Of a stretch of 56,105 nt of DNA, positions 17,379 through 25,313 are shown one piece after another. Source of the DNA: Muribaculaceae bacterium Zag1 (GTDB lineage Bacteria > Bacteroidota > Bacteroidia > Bacteroidales > Muribaculaceae); contig NWBJ01000062.1 of assembly GCA_002633115.1 (NCBI GenBank), positions 68,387 to 124,491 of the forward strand, given 5' to 3'. The first letter of the stretch is position 1, and each line of letters begins with the position of its first letter. The notes under the pieces are model-generated. The model saw only the letters and a list, made by a program, of their open reading frames with translations. It did not search any database and was not told the origin of the DNA. The position numbers were made by a program, and so were the translations under genes.

Positions 17379-17412
17379 CAAAAGTACCAACAAACTTTTT
17401 CGTTTTGCCAAA
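17379..17412 (-). promoter_or_regulatory. Promoter for DUF4417-nuclease operon
   Basis: Reading leftward, TTTG (17409-17412) and TACTTTTG (17379-17386) are separated by 22 bases, a good Bacteroidetes promoter. Transcription would start near 17373, leaving a leader under 20 bases before the ATG at 17355. It gives this two-gene unit expression independent of the early genes. Confidence 0.6.
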
Positions 17413-17510
17413 TCACAAAAATCTCTGAAACTCGTTTCCGCTCATTCAATTGTTTCTCAACAAATTATCCGAATCGCTAATTTCATTTAGCACTGCCTTT
17501 ATACTAAAAA

Positions 17511-17542
17511 TGGGGCATGGAATTTCACAATCCCATGCCCCA
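17511..17542 (-). terminator. Rho-independent terminator of early operon
   Basis: A perfect 10-bp stem (TGGGGCATGG / CCATGCCCCA, 12-base loop) is followed, reading leftward, by TTTTTAG. It ends minus-strand transcription after the DUF4406 gene and insulates the DUF4417 unit, whose promoter lies just beyond it. Confidence 0.8.
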
Positions 17543-17593
17543 GGCATTCATACTTAAAAAGCATCATCTATGTAATACTGACTTACACAAGTC

Positions 17594-17902
17594 TCATTTC
17601 TTTTCGATTTCGTTTAGGTGGTGGAATATCTTCTTGCCGTAGATTTCGGCGCACCGCCATTCCAATTGGCAGCCCTTTGACCAACTCCAACCAGTGAGCA
17701 GCAGTATGCCGTCGCATTGGAGCAGTTCCTCGATGTCCCGACCCATGTACTGATGGTATTTCAGATTTGGATCCGGGCAGATGTCGAAAGGAGTGATACA
17801 CTTGTGGCCTCGCTCCTCAACCAGGCTCTTGTAGTGGCTCGCCCTCTTGGCGCACTGAGCAGGGTCGTGGCCGGTGATGGGTAGTGACAGGTATATTTTC
17901 AT
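17594..17902 (-). CDS. DUF4406 (nucleoside deoxyribosyltransferase-like) protein
   Basis: The product is 102 residues, beginning MKIYLSLPITGHDP. That N-terminal strand and loop, with later DICPDPNLKYHQYMGRDIEELLQCDGILLL and W..S.GCQLEW, is the pattern of the DUF4406 branch of the nucleoside 2-deoxyribosyltransferase-like fold common in phages. A role in nucleotide salvage or base exchange is inferred from the fold only. ATG at 17902 overlaps the previous stop (ATGA). It is the last gene before the terminator. Confidence 0.8.
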   Translation of the reverse strand: MKIYLSLPITGHDPAQCAKRASHYKSLVEERGHKCITPFDICPDPNLKYHQYMGRDIEELLQCDGILLLTGWSWSKGCQLEWRCAEIYGKKIFHHLNEIEKK

Positions 17903-18381
17903 GTGAGCCTTATCTTCTTGTGGATATAATTGTTTACCGACCCGTGCATCTCGTCTATGAGAGCCTCGTTGGTGACCATGAACTCCTGCAATCCGGCAAA
18001 GTCGGGATGGCACACTATGGCCGCATAGTCAGCGGCCAGCTTCTCGATGTTCCTTATCAAGGGAAAGAGGGAGCATCCCTTCAATCCCATCTTGTCGAGG
18101 GTCGTGCGCAAATCCATGGCGCAATCCGTGAGGTAGTCGGCAGCGATGTGCGTCTTGATCACCTTTTCAGCGAACTGCATCTCCTTGAGGGTCTTCTCGG
18201 GTATCAGCTTGTGTATGGCTTGCGGCTCATACTCCATGGCCTCGGCTATGCTGTCCTTGACCACGGCTATCTTGTTGTCTATGCCCGGCAGCCTCATCAG
18301 CTGCTGATTCCGAATGGCTGACATCCTCTCAGCCTCCAGCTGTGCCAGGCGCGTTTTCAAGCGTTCAATCTTAGCGCTCAT
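17899..18381 (-). CDS. Early phage hypothetical protein, helical
   Basis: This 160-residue protein starts MSAKIERLKTRLAQLEAERM, a coiled coil, followed by further helices. The ATG at 18381 is preceded by the 11-base leader motif 15 bases upstream, which supports this start over a longer reading from 18453. No known family is recognised. Confidence 0.75.
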   Translation of the reverse strand: MSAKIERLKTRLAQLEAERMSAIRNQQLMRLPGIDNKIAVVKDSIAEAMEYEPQAIHKLIPEKTLKEMQFAEKVIKTHIAADYLTDCAMDLRTTLDKMGLKGCSLFPLIRNIEKLAADYAAIVCHPDFAGLQEFMVTNEALIDEMHGSVNNYIHKKIRLT

Positions 18382-18396
18382 AATATGGGTTTTAAT

Positions 18397-18407
18397 GGTT
18401 TGACTTG
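18397..18407 (-). promoter_or_regulatory. CAAGTCAAACC leader element
   Basis: This is one of eleven exact copies of the 11-mer in the prophage. It lies 15 bases before the ATG at 18381 and directly after the hairpin at 18415-18439. Confidence 0.75.
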
Positions 18408-18414
18408 TAAAGAG

Positions 18415-18439
18415 GGGGTGGAGGGAGAGGCTCCACCCC
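18415..18439 (-). terminator. Intergenic hairpin, possible weak terminator/attenuator
   Basis: An 8-bp stem (GGGGTGGA / TCCACCCC, 9-base loop) is followed leftward by CCTCTTTAC and then the leader motif. The T tract is poor, so it may only attenuate or mark a processing site. Confidence 0.4.
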
Positions 18440-18445
18440 TTCAGA

Positions 18446-18619
18446 CTAATCATCTTCTACGTCTTTGCTGAAGATGTAGTGGAACTTGGCGTCGCCGCCT
18501 ACGTAGTACACGATGGTCTCTTCGCGGACCCATCCGAGCTTGCCCTTTTCCGTCAGTTCGTCCGCAGTCATCGGCTCGTCGGCAGTCTGGGCATCGTACT
18601 CCTTGTGAGTTGTGGCCAT
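18446..18619 (-). CDS. Small phage hypothetical protein (57 residues)
   Basis: An ATG at 18619 opens 57 codons to a TAG. The protein is hydrophilic and acidic (MATTHKEYDAQTADEPMTAD), with a beta-like end (ETIVYYVGGDAKFHYIFS). It is collinear with its neighbours and fills an otherwise empty gap. The family is unknown. Confidence 0.6.
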   Translation of the reverse strand: MATTHKEYDAQTADEPMTADELTEKGKLGWVREETIVYYVGGDAKFHYIFSKDVEDD

Positions 18620-18680
18620 TGCTTAAAATGGTTTAGAGGTTATAGTATGCTGAGTCCCGGCCACTCGTCAGCCGGGATAA

Positions 18681-19046
18681 TCATTCGTTGAAATTTGAGC
18701 GGATGTTGTAGGGGCTGAACTTGGCGAACTGCACCCACTTGGTGCCAGGCTTCAGCTCAAAGTATTTGGGGCTGATCGGGAGGGTGCTGAACACGTCGTT
18801 GCCGCTCTTGTTCTTGCCTCGGTAGTAGGCGAGGCTCATATGCGTGAGCATGCCCGCAGCGGTGAAGTTGAGCAGAACCACTGGCTCGCCCATTCGCAGA
18901 GGTTTGTGGGCCGGCTCAGGCACTGATGCCTCATCGAGAGCCTTTTCTTGTTCCTGGCGCTCCTGCCATTGCTGGTAGTTTGAGCGTTCGCGCTGGCGCT
19001 CAATGGCCATGTTCTTTTTCATTTCTTTCAAGATGGGAGAATCCAT
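18681..19046 (-). CDS. Early phage hypothetical protein
   Basis: The product is 121 residues from ATG 19046 (MDSPILKEMKKNMAIERQRE). It has a Gln/Glu/Arg-rich helical N-terminus followed by a compact beta-rich C-terminal domain (PVVLLNFTAAGMLTHMSLAY). The longer reading from 19076 is possible. The family is unknown. Confidence 0.65.
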   Translation of the reverse strand: MDSPILKEMKKNMAIERQRERSNYQQWQERQEQEKALDEASVPEPAHKPLRMGEPVVLLNFTAAGMLTHMSLAYYRGKNKSGNDVFSTLPISPKYFELKPGTKWVQFAKFSPYNIRSNFNE

Positions 19047-19163
19047 GATTATTTCATTTGATTCGTTTGACTGCAAAATAAACTCTGTTCTTCACGACAG
19101 CGGACGATTCGCCATCGCATCTTTCATGGCGATGCTCTTTCGCTGAAAGAGGTTTCATATCAT

Positions 19164-19304
19164 TCATTCTTTTTCATTGGTTCCAACGATTTCGGGATTG
19201 TTCTTGATGATTTGCTTCATCGACCAGTGGAGCACTTTCACGCCGACATACATGGCGACAATTGAAAAGACGATTACCACCAAGATTGCTACTGCTGTTC
19301 TCAT
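19164..19304 (-). CDS. Small single-pass membrane protein
   Basis: The product is 46 residues from ATG 19304. MRTAVAILVVIVFSIVAMYV is a clear single membrane span; a short charged C-terminal tail follows (KNNPEIVGTNEKE). Longer in-frame readings run through the preceding gene and are rejected. Such early-region membrane peptides often affect host entry or lysis, but no role can be shown here. Confidence 0.6.
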   Translation of the reverse strand: MRTAVAILVVIVFSIVAMYVGVKVLHWSMKQIIKNNPEIVGTNEKE

Positions 19305-19323
19305 TGCTATGGTATTTGAGGGA

Positions 19324-19656
19324 TTATGCCGCCTTAGCGGCTTCAAGGAGTTTCTTGGCATCCTCGATGGCAACGTCTCGATCCAGACCGCAGAAGCTGC
19401 GCTGAGCCTCGAAGCTGGTGCCATAGGGAGTGTCGCACCAAAGGTAGCCGTAGGATACGTGGAGGCCGACAACGCGGCTTCCACAGCTGAGAGTGGTCTC
19501 GCTGATGGCGAGCTTCTTGTTGTTGGGGTTGAAGCTGTCAGCCACGGCCTTGGGGTTGGCGCTCACGGCTTTCATGACATCTCTGAGGATGTCTTGCATC
19601 TTGTACAGCTTTTGCTGATTCTCTTCTTGCTCTTTGAAATATTCAGTCAGGGACAT
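19324..19656 (-). CDS. Early phage hypothetical protein
   Basis: The product is 110 residues: a helical, Gln/Glu-rich N-terminus (MSLTEYFKEQEENQQKLYKM) and a small beta domain with GSRVVGLHVSYGYLWCDTPY. The leader motif is 17 bases upstream of the ATG, supporting this start. The family is unknown. Confidence 0.7.
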   Translation of the reverse strand: MSLTEYFKEQEENQQKLYKMQDILRDVMKAVSANPKAVADSFNPNNKKLAISETTLSCGSRVVGLHVSYGYLWCDTPYGTSFEAQRSFCGLDRDVAIEDAKKLLEAAKAA

Positions 19657-19673
19657 AGCGTTGGGTTTTTATT

Positions 19674-19684
19674 GGTTTGACTTG
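19674..19684 (-). promoter_or_regulatory. CAAGTCAAACC leader element
   Basis: This is an exact copy of the 11-mer, 17 bases before the ATG at 19656. Confidence 0.75.
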
Positions 19685-19693
19685 GGGTTGTTT

Positions 19694-20083
19694 TCAGAGG
19701 TAGTATTCTGCAAGTTCTCTTTCCAGCTCTTCGACTTGGCTTTCAGTGAGGGGGAACTCGTTGTCCTCCTCATCGTAAAAATTGACCGAGTTTACGCAAA
19801 GGCTCTCAATGCCCTCAATCTCATCGACTATTCTCTCTATCTCGTCATAGTCGCATCCGACATATCCATATTGCTCGATTGAGCAGCTCGGAGTGAAGCA
19901 GATGTCCACAGACCAGTCGTATCCGCCAAGGTGGGTGTCGAGGGCATCCTCGATGGAATAGTAGTCCTGGGCGCTTGCCTCTTCCAATCCGATGAGGTCG
20001 GAGCAGCCATTGATGATTTTGGAGATCGGGTACTCGTTGATTATCTCTTTTGCAAGGGCTTTGATGTCAATTGTAGGTTCCAT
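19694..20083 (-). CDS. Very acidic early protein
   Basis: The product is 129 residues with Asp and Glu far outnumbering Lys and Arg, and an all-acidic C-terminus (FYDEEDNEFPLTESQVEELE). It is the first gene after early promoter P1 and carries the leader motif 15 bases before its ATG. Strongly acidic, small, first-expressed phage proteins are sometimes DNA mimics such as anti-restriction proteins. That is only an inference here, since I see no ArdA or Ocr signature. Confidence 0.7.
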   Translation of the reverse strand: MEPTIDIKALAKEIINEYPISKIINGCSDLIGLEEASAQDYYSIEDALDTHLGGYDWSVDICFTPSCSIEQYGYVGCDYDEIERIVDEIEGIESLCVNSVNFYDEEDNEFPLTESQVEELERELAEYYL

Positions 20084-20098
20084 ATTTGGGGTTTAAGA

Positions 20099-20109
20099 GG
20101 TTTGACTTG
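20099..20109 (-). promoter_or_regulatory. CAAGTCAAACC leader element
   Basis: This is an exact copy of the 11-mer, 15 bases before the ATG at 20083. It lies in the predicted 5' leader about 12 bases after the P1 start point, so it is transcribed. Confidence 0.8.
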
Positions 20110-20127
20110 TTGTTTAATTATTATATG

Positions 20128-20188
20128 CAAAGATAGTCATTATTAACGAGTTACACAAATTTACAGTCCACCTTTTAACACCTTAACG
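20128..20188 (-). promoter_or_regulatory. Early promoter P1 with upstream box
   Basis: Leftward promoter: -33 TTTG (20156-20159), 20-base spacer, -7 TATCTTTG (20128-20135). Upstream, CGTTAAGGTG...GGTGG occupies 20168-20188 and starts 33 bases from the -7 box. The same box at the same distance is found in P2, P3 and P4. Confidence 0.8.
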
Positions 20189-20203
20189 TTTGTAAACGTT
20201 GGC

Positions 20204-20737
20204 TCAGGGAACAAGGCTGTCGAACAGTCCGGGAGCCTTTGGAGTGAGGGCCTCGTATTCCTCACGAAAGAACTCTTCCTTGGTCCGCCCCATCTTCTTG
20301 CCCTTTCGGGTATGGACGTCGAACGTGTACCGGGGAATTGCCACTGGGTACTTTCTCACATCCTCCAGCCATGCCTCAACGTCAACGGCTCTGCGGTCGT
20401 AGACGAAGTTCTGAAGATGGTCGGCATCGCGGCTCTTGCGACATTCGCAGAGGATAATCACGGCCTTGCTGACGAAGATTCTGCCCTTAGGCTCAGACTT
20501 TCCCTTGTTCACCAATTCATGCCCCTGCCACAAAGCCTCGATCTCCTTTGTGATGATGCCGAAGCAATCCTCAGCCGATATGGTGAAAAGGCGCTTCCAC
20601 ACGTAATCGCGGTAGCCGCTCTCCCACAGTTCAAGGGCGAAATAGCCGGCCACCGCAGCATCGGCTCGCCTTATAGCCTTCTGCATGGCTGATGATACCT
20701 CAAAGAAATCATATCCGTTGCTAGTGCGTATTATCAT
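20204..20737 (-). CDS. RarA/MgsA C-terminal-domain-like protein
   Basis: The product is 177 residues from ATG 20737 (MIIRTSNGYDFFEVSS). Residues ~14-60 (SAMQKAIRRADAAVAGYFAL, then RLFTISAEDCFG) match the helical C-terminal region of RarA/MgsA-type AAA+ replication-fork proteins, the part that forms tetramers and binds SSB. The ATPase domain is absent. A role at the phage fork or in hijacking host RarA/SSB is inferred. It is transcribed from P4. Confidence 0.6.
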   Translation of the reverse strand: MIIRTSNGYDFFEVSSAMQKAIRRADAAVAGYFALELWESGYRDYVWKRLFTISAEDCFGIITKEIEALWQGHELVNKGKSEPKGRIFVSKAVIILCECRKSRDADHLQNFVYDRRAVDVEAWLEDVRKYPVAIPRYTFDVHTRKGKKMGRTKEEFFREEYEALTPKAPGLFDSLVP

Positions 20738-20761
20738 AACTTTCAAATATTTAATTTTCTG

Positions 20762-20822
20762 CAAGTTAGCCATTTTTGTCAAGATGTGAAAACAGATTGG
20801 GCGCCATTTTTACACCTTAACT
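20762..20822 (-). promoter_or_regulatory. Early promoter P4 (variant) with upstream box
   Basis: A -7-like TAACTTG (20762-20768, one T short of the consensus) is preceded, again exactly 33 bases away, by AGTTAAGGTGTAAAAATGGC (20801-20822 region). The box and spacing are those of P1-P3. It serves the RarA-C-like gene. Confidence 0.6.
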
Positions 20823-20834
20823 TTTACTGACGTT

Positions 20835-21587
20835 TTAGAACTTGTATTTGCAAGTTATGTTATACTCAACCAACTGCCTGGTCTCGTCCTTGCCGTTGCG
20901 TGTCTTGCCTTTCATCACGATGGAATCGCCGAAATGCTTCTTGATGAAAAGTATCGACCGCTTCTCCTCCTCCTGGTTGCGGAAAGCGGAAAGCCCTCCG
21001 GCATTGACGAATGTGGACTTCTGGGCGAAGTTGTATCTGAGGTCGGTGAGGATTCTGCGCTCCTTGTACTTGACGTAGCAAGAAATCCAAAAATCCTCCT
21101 TGAGCCTAAGCTCCTCGTTCCACCAAACGTTCTTGTTGTACCTCACCCCATACGAGCAGCCAGTGATCATCTTTGAGAGCGAGAGGTATTCCTGCTCCTC
21201 ATACATGACAGGAGTGGTGCGGGCGGTGAATCCGAACACGTGCACATCGAGGAGGCAAGCGATGTCGTGGAGATTCTCGATGATGTAGCGCACCCTTTCG
21301 GGGTCTTTCACCACCGTGCCCTCGCCTTTCTCAGCCACAAGGTTCTTCACAGCGTGAACGTCATCGTCAATCATGAACAGCTCGCCGAAGTGCTTGGCCA
21401 TCCAATTGCGCTTTGGTATCAAGCCGATTATGTCATTGGGATGGGTCACAATCTCGCAGTCGGGATTGCACAGCTTGTACTGCTCCTCCTGGCTCTTGGG
21501 AACGCAGATTATCGGGTCGGTCACTATGCGCTTGGCATAGACGCGGTCGTGCCTCTTATGGCTTGGTATGACTATCTTCAAGGGCAT
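20835..21587 (-). CDS. TAGT-like glycosyltransferase
   Basis: The product is 250 residues with a GT-A-like layout. It has a first strand KIVIPSHKRHDRV, then PKRNWMAKH and a metal-binding LFMIDDDVHAV (Asp74-76). Further on are FGFTARTTP and NEELRLKEDFWISC, the acceptor-side acidic motif. The pattern agrees with the TET/JBP-associated glycosyltransferases that decorate modified bases in phage DNA. No TET/JBP oxygenase is in the window. The gene overlaps the ParB-fold gene upstream by 32 bases, so the pair should act together. Confidence 0.65.
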   Translation of the reverse strand: MPLKIVIPSHKRHDRVYAKRIVTDPIICVPKSQEEQYKLCNPDCEIVTHPNDIIGLIPKRNWMAKHFGELFMIDDDVHAVKNLVAEKGEGTVVKDPERVRYIIENLHDIACLLDVHVFGFTARTTPVMYEEQEYLSLSKMITGCSYGVRYNKNVWWNEELRLKEDFWISCYVKYKERRILTDLRYNFAQKSTFVNAGGLSAFRNQEEEKRSILFIKKHFGDSIVMKGKTRNGKDETRQLVEYNITCKYKF

Positions 21588-22212
21588 GGCGCACGTCTTT
21601 TACGTCAATCACATTGCTTTTGCCGACCTTTCCGGTCTTGTAGCTCTTCATCCTCTGCATTCCGAGATGCTCGCGAAGCCAATTGGAATCGACCTCGTTG
21701 GAGCTCTGAATGATGAACAGTTCGTGGCGCTCGTCATACTTCGGCACAAGGGGATAGACAGCTGTCTCATCGGTTATCGAATCGAAGCGCTCCTTGAACT
21801 CGTCCTTGGGCTTCTCCTCTGCGAACTCTATGCCCCAGGAGGCAAGCTCGGTCTTGTCCCATTCGTGCTCCATCGCATCGAGGTCGTTCTCGCCGAAGCT
21901 CACGTTGTCCTTGGTGGCGTACTCCCTCAGCTTCTTGGGGCTGGTCGAGGGGTCGAGGACTTTGCAAGGGAGTTCCTTGTACCCAAGTTCTCGGCAGGCT
22001 CTGAGCCTGAGGTTGCCGCAAACCGCAACGTACTTCCCATCCTCCATGGGGTACACTATCAGTTCGCGGAGCGACAGCATCTCGGGGGATTCCTCGATGC
22101 TCCTCTTCATCGCTTCATAACGGCTGTCCCGAAAGAACCGGGGATTCTTCGGGAGGCCTTCTATTTGCCCCTTGTTGTATTCAAGGAGGCTGGTTGCTAT
22201 GGTCTGTGTCAT
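21556..22212 (-). CDS. ParB/Srx-fold protein of a DNA-modification cassette
   Basis: The product is 218 residues. The ParB N-terminal-fold signature VAVCGNLRLRACREL (residues 63-75) corresponds to the nucleotide-binding GxRR-type loop. There is no C-terminal DNA-binding HTH like that of partition ParBs. Phage proteins of this type commonly neighbour DNA methylases and base-modifying enzymes, as here. It overlaps the glycosyltransferase start. Confidence 0.75.
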   Translation of the reverse strand: MTQTIATSLLEYNKGQIEGLPKNPRFFRDSRYEAMKRSIEESPEMLSLRELIVYPMEDGKYVAVCGNLRLRACRELGYKELPCKVLDPSTSPKKLREYATKDNVSFGENDLDAMEHEWDKTELASWGIEFAEEKPKDEFKERFDSITDETAVYPLVPKYDERHELFIIQSSNEVDSNWLREHLGMQRMKSYKTGKVGKSNVIDVKDVRHALEDSHTKP

Positions 22213-22266
22213 GCTGTCAATTTACATCATCACGTTAAACATCATCACTTGCAGCATCTGCCGAGG

Positions 22267-22575
22267 CTAAGCCTTGCCGTCGGGGGAGGGCTGAGCCTGG
22301 TGGTATTCGATAACGTCCTTGATCAGCTGCTCGATGTTGTCGCAGCCGAGCCTTTCAAGGAAAGCCGTCATCCAGCATATCACTTCCGCTGCCGATACCT
22401 CATACTCGCTCCATTGCTTCAGCGTCTCGCTCGCCCACTTGGTCTTGTCGAAGGCCTGGTGGAGCATTACGCTCGCGTGGACCAGATATGCCCGATGATT
22501 GCTGTTGCCGGTGACGCGGCCGCTACGAATGCAGTTTTCTTGGCATTTCTTCGCCAGCTTGTTCAGTACAATCAT
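22267..22575 (-). CDS. Possible MazG-like helical protein
   Basis: The product is 102 residues, all helical. The second half, SEYEVSAAEVICWMTAFLERLG followed by NIEQLIKDVIEYH, resembles the helical core and the final acidic helix of MazG-like nucleotide pyrophosphatases. The full metal-binding EExxE...ExxD set cannot be confirmed. In a phage such an enzyme would act on nucleotide pools or alarmones. It lies between the ParB-fold gene and the helicase-methylase. Confidence 0.4.
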   Translation of the reverse strand: MIVLNKLAKKCQENCIRSGRVTGNSNHRAYLVHASVMLHQAFDKTKWASETLKQWSEYEVSAAEVICWMTAFLERLGCDNIEQLIKDVIEYHQAQPSPDGKA

Positions 22576-22664
22576 TGTGCGTGATATAAGGCGGTTTTTG
22601 TTATCAGTCGGGATTGGGGAGGCTATCCTCGCAAAGGGGGAGAATGGTTAAATGTTTCCATGGT

Positions 22665-25301
22665 TCAACAAGCTTTCAAATCCAAATCTTCTGGCACCTC
22701 ATCGCCCTCGCCTACGGTGTCGAAGAGCGATGGCACCTTGATTTCAGTGTCAGCGGCTTGGCAGTATGCCGCGCCGTCGAGGAAGTACTGGGGAGAGAGT
22801 TCTATGCCCCACCCCTTGCGCCCTTTCTGTATGGCGCGGTATGGAACTGTCATGAGGCCTCCGAATGGGTCGAGCACCACATCGCCCTCGTTGCTCATCT
22901 GCTCGATCACCCGGTCAACGATGTCGAACTGCAAGGGGCAGAGGTGCATTTCCTTGCCCTTGCTCCACTGCGAGCCGTTGAGGGTGCGCATCCGAGTGAT
23001 GTCGCTCCACACCTCGCCCGTCCAGCTCTGAGGCTGCAAAAGCATGAATGAAGTGGGCAATTTGCCGTGGAGTTCAAGGCACTCCGCTATCTTCACCACA
23101 TAGTCGAAATCCCAAACTTCGTTGAGGGTGTAGTTCTTGAAGTACCGGAATATCTCCTTGTGGCTCATCTTCGATATTTCCTCGGGAGTGAGGAGGCGGT
23201 CTCCGCTCGACCGGGTGAAGCCGTGGGCATCCATCTGCCACCGGGCGCGGCTGTAGCCGTCGGCATGGTCCCAAGTTCGGGTCTTGTCGTTCCACCACTT
23301 CTTTTCCTTGACAACAGGCTCGTCAGCGTAGGCATTGGCGCGGTCGGTGGCGGGCTTGCGGAAAAGCAGGAGATACTCGGGCATCCCAACGCCCATCTTG
23401 GTGCCGTCCTTGCACTGCTCAGTCCAGCCGAGGCGGTAGGTCTGATTGTTTTCGCGGACAACATCGGTGACGATGGTCTTCATGCCGATGTAGGCGAAGC
23501 CGTGCTTGGTGTAGTGGCGGATGCAGTCGGCGTGGAACGGATAAACAGTCTGGCACCCCATTCCGCTGAGGCCCATCGGCACGATGCGGTCTTTCACGTG
23601 GATAGCCGCTATTCTGCCGGGAGCAAGCACTCTGTAGAGATTGGGGGTAAGGTAGTCCATCTGCTCAAAGAACTGCTCGTTGCTGTCGCTGTGGCCGAAG
23701 TCGGCATAATTGGGGGAATATTCGTACTGGGTGGCGAACGGAATGGAGGTGACGATCAAGCCGACAGAATTGTCGGGATACCTCTCAGTGTCGCGCAGCT
23801 CCACCACGTTGTCATTGTTTGCTATGCGGAAGCTCTTGCCCTCTATCTCAACCCTCTCAACTCCCATCTTGCGGGCAAGGTGAGCGCTCATTTCCTGATG
23901 CGAAAGCCCGTACTGCTTGATGATGTCTGTCATTTTCTTGATGAGTCTGTTGTGGTTGGCCCATTTAGTCTCCAATGCCTTCCTCACGCTACGCTCAGCC
24001 TCGGTGTAGATGAGGTCGATGCGGACTGTCTTGGTTTGGAGGAAGCGTTGGAGGCGATGGATCGATTGAATGAAATCATTGAACTTGTAGCCGATGCCGA
24101 GGTATATCGCCCACGAGCAGTGGCGTTGGAAATTGCAACCGCTCCCGGCAATCACCGGCTTAGCGGCCAATTCCTGGCATCGGCCATAGGAGAAGTCGAG
24201 AATGTTCTGCTCGCGCTTCTCATAGTCTTGGGAGCCGTAGATTGACCTTATGGTGGGTATGGCCTTTTCTATGGTGCGGCGCTCAGCCTCGAGGTCGTGC
24301 CAGATGATGCGGTGCGCTTCGGGGTCTTCTGCCCTCAGCTCCATCATCTTGGCGATGCGGTCGTTGAGGCTGTCGCGCTTCTCCTGGGCGCACTGCTGCA
24401 AGCCGAGAGCGTCTTGGGCGAAAAGGAACATCTGCCCGTGGCGGTCAGCCATCGGCTTGTCGCGCCTGACCTCTATCTCGTGCCACCGCAGATCCAAGTC
24501 GGGCAGTATGTAGCCATCATCGTCAGCCTCATTGCCGGTGATGTCGCTCGGGCGATTGACGAAGAGAGCCCAAGAGGACACCCAAAGCCAAAACTCCTCC
24601 TCCTTGTGAGGGTGGAGGGTGAGGTTGTCGGCATGGGTGCTGTCGCGCTTGAAAAAGCGAGTTTTTGCTTGGCTAACGTCCATGATGCCCAGGAAGTCGG
24701 CATAGGCCAGCAGCTCGATATAGTCGTTGGGAGAGGGCGTGGCAGTGGCCACGAAGCGGTACTTGATGCGTTCGGCTCCGTAGCGGTCCCCCATGGGGCC
24801 GCCATCGCCAGTGAACAGGCGCATAAACTCACGGAACGTCTTCGTGCCGCCCAAGCCTCTCAGCACCGATGCCTCATCGAGGCTTGCCACCACGAACAAG
24901 GCAGGGTCGAGCTTGCCATCCCTTATGCTCTCATAGTTGGTGAGGTATATGCCATCGCCATCTATCTCCTCGGGACGGCGAATGAACTTGGGAGTGGTTT
25001 CCCAACCCAAGATGTTGCGGCTGTCCTCCGCGAACTCCTGGCGCACAGAGAGCGGGCAGACTATCAATCCCTTCCCTCCTCCGTGCTTTGCCAGCACGAT
25101 GCGGACAGCCTCCAACTGGGTAACGGTCTTGTGCAGGCCGAAAGATGCGAAACAAGCCCGCTTGCCGCCCTCCACGAGCCATTTCACCATCAGCTTGTTG
25201 TGAGGCTTGAGGCGAGGGTTGATTTCATCAAGGCTTACGGCATAGCCGTAGTCCTCGGAGATTCTTATCTTCGATTTCAAAAAGTCGCTATAGTCTTCCA
25301 T
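22665..25301 (-). CDS. SNF2-type helicase fused to DNA methyltransferase
   Basis: The product is 878 residues. Residues 1-470 are SNF2-like: motif I ASFGLHKTVTQLE (Lys58-Thr59, with His where Gly is usual), motif II ASLDEAS (Asp142-Glu143), motif III FVATATP, and QSIHRLQRFLQT as motif VI. Residues ~490-870 form an amino-methyltransferase in permuted order: IVTSIPFATQYEY (~515) replaces the usual (S/D/N)PP(Y/F), and LDPFGG (~810) is the SAM-binding motif. It should translocate on DNA and methylate adenine or cytosine amino groups. Phages carry related fusions to guard their DNA. Confidence 0.85.
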   Translation of the reverse strand: MEDYSDFLKSKIRISEDYGYAVSLDEINPRLKPHNKLMVKWLVEGGKRACFASFGLHKTVTQLEAVRIVLAKHGGGKGLIVCPLSVRQEFAEDSRNILGWETTPKFIRRPEEIDGDGIYLTNYESIRDGKLDPALFVVASLDEASVLRGLGGTKTFREFMRLFTGDGGPMGDRYGAERIKYRFVATATPSPNDYIELLAYADFLGIMDVSQAKTRFFKRDSTHADNLTLHPHKEEEFWLWVSSWALFVNRPSDITGNEADDDGYILPDLDLRWHEIEVRRDKPMADRHGQMFLFAQDALGLQQCAQEKRDSLNDRIAKMMELRAEDPEAHRIIWHDLEAERRTIEKAIPTIRSIYGSQDYEKREQNILDFSYGRCQELAAKPVIAGSGCNFQRHCSWAIYLGIGYKFNDFIQSIHRLQRFLQTKTVRIDLIYTEAERSVRKALETKWANHNRLIKKMTDIIKQYGLSHQEMSAHLARKMGVERVEIEGKSFRIANNDNVVELRDTERYPDNSVGLIVTSIPFATQYEYSPNYADFGHSDSNEQFFEQMDYLTPNLYRVLAPGRIAAIHVKDRIVPMGLSGMGCQTVYPFHADCIRHYTKHGFAYIGMKTIVTDVVRENNQTYRLGWTEQCKDGTKMGVGMPEYLLLFRKPATDRANAYADEPVVKEKKWWNDKTRTWDHADGYSRARWQMDAHGFTRSSGDRLLTPEEISKMSHKEIFRYFKNYTLNEVWDFDYVVKIAECLELHGKLPTSFMLLQPQSWTGEVWSDITRMRTLNGSQWSKGKEMHLCPLQFDIVDRVIEQMSNEGDVVLDPFGGLMTVPYRAIQKGRKGWGIELSPQYFLDGAAYCQAADTEIKVPSLFDTVGEGDEVPEDLDLKAC

Positions 25302-25313
25302 CTCGATTACGGA

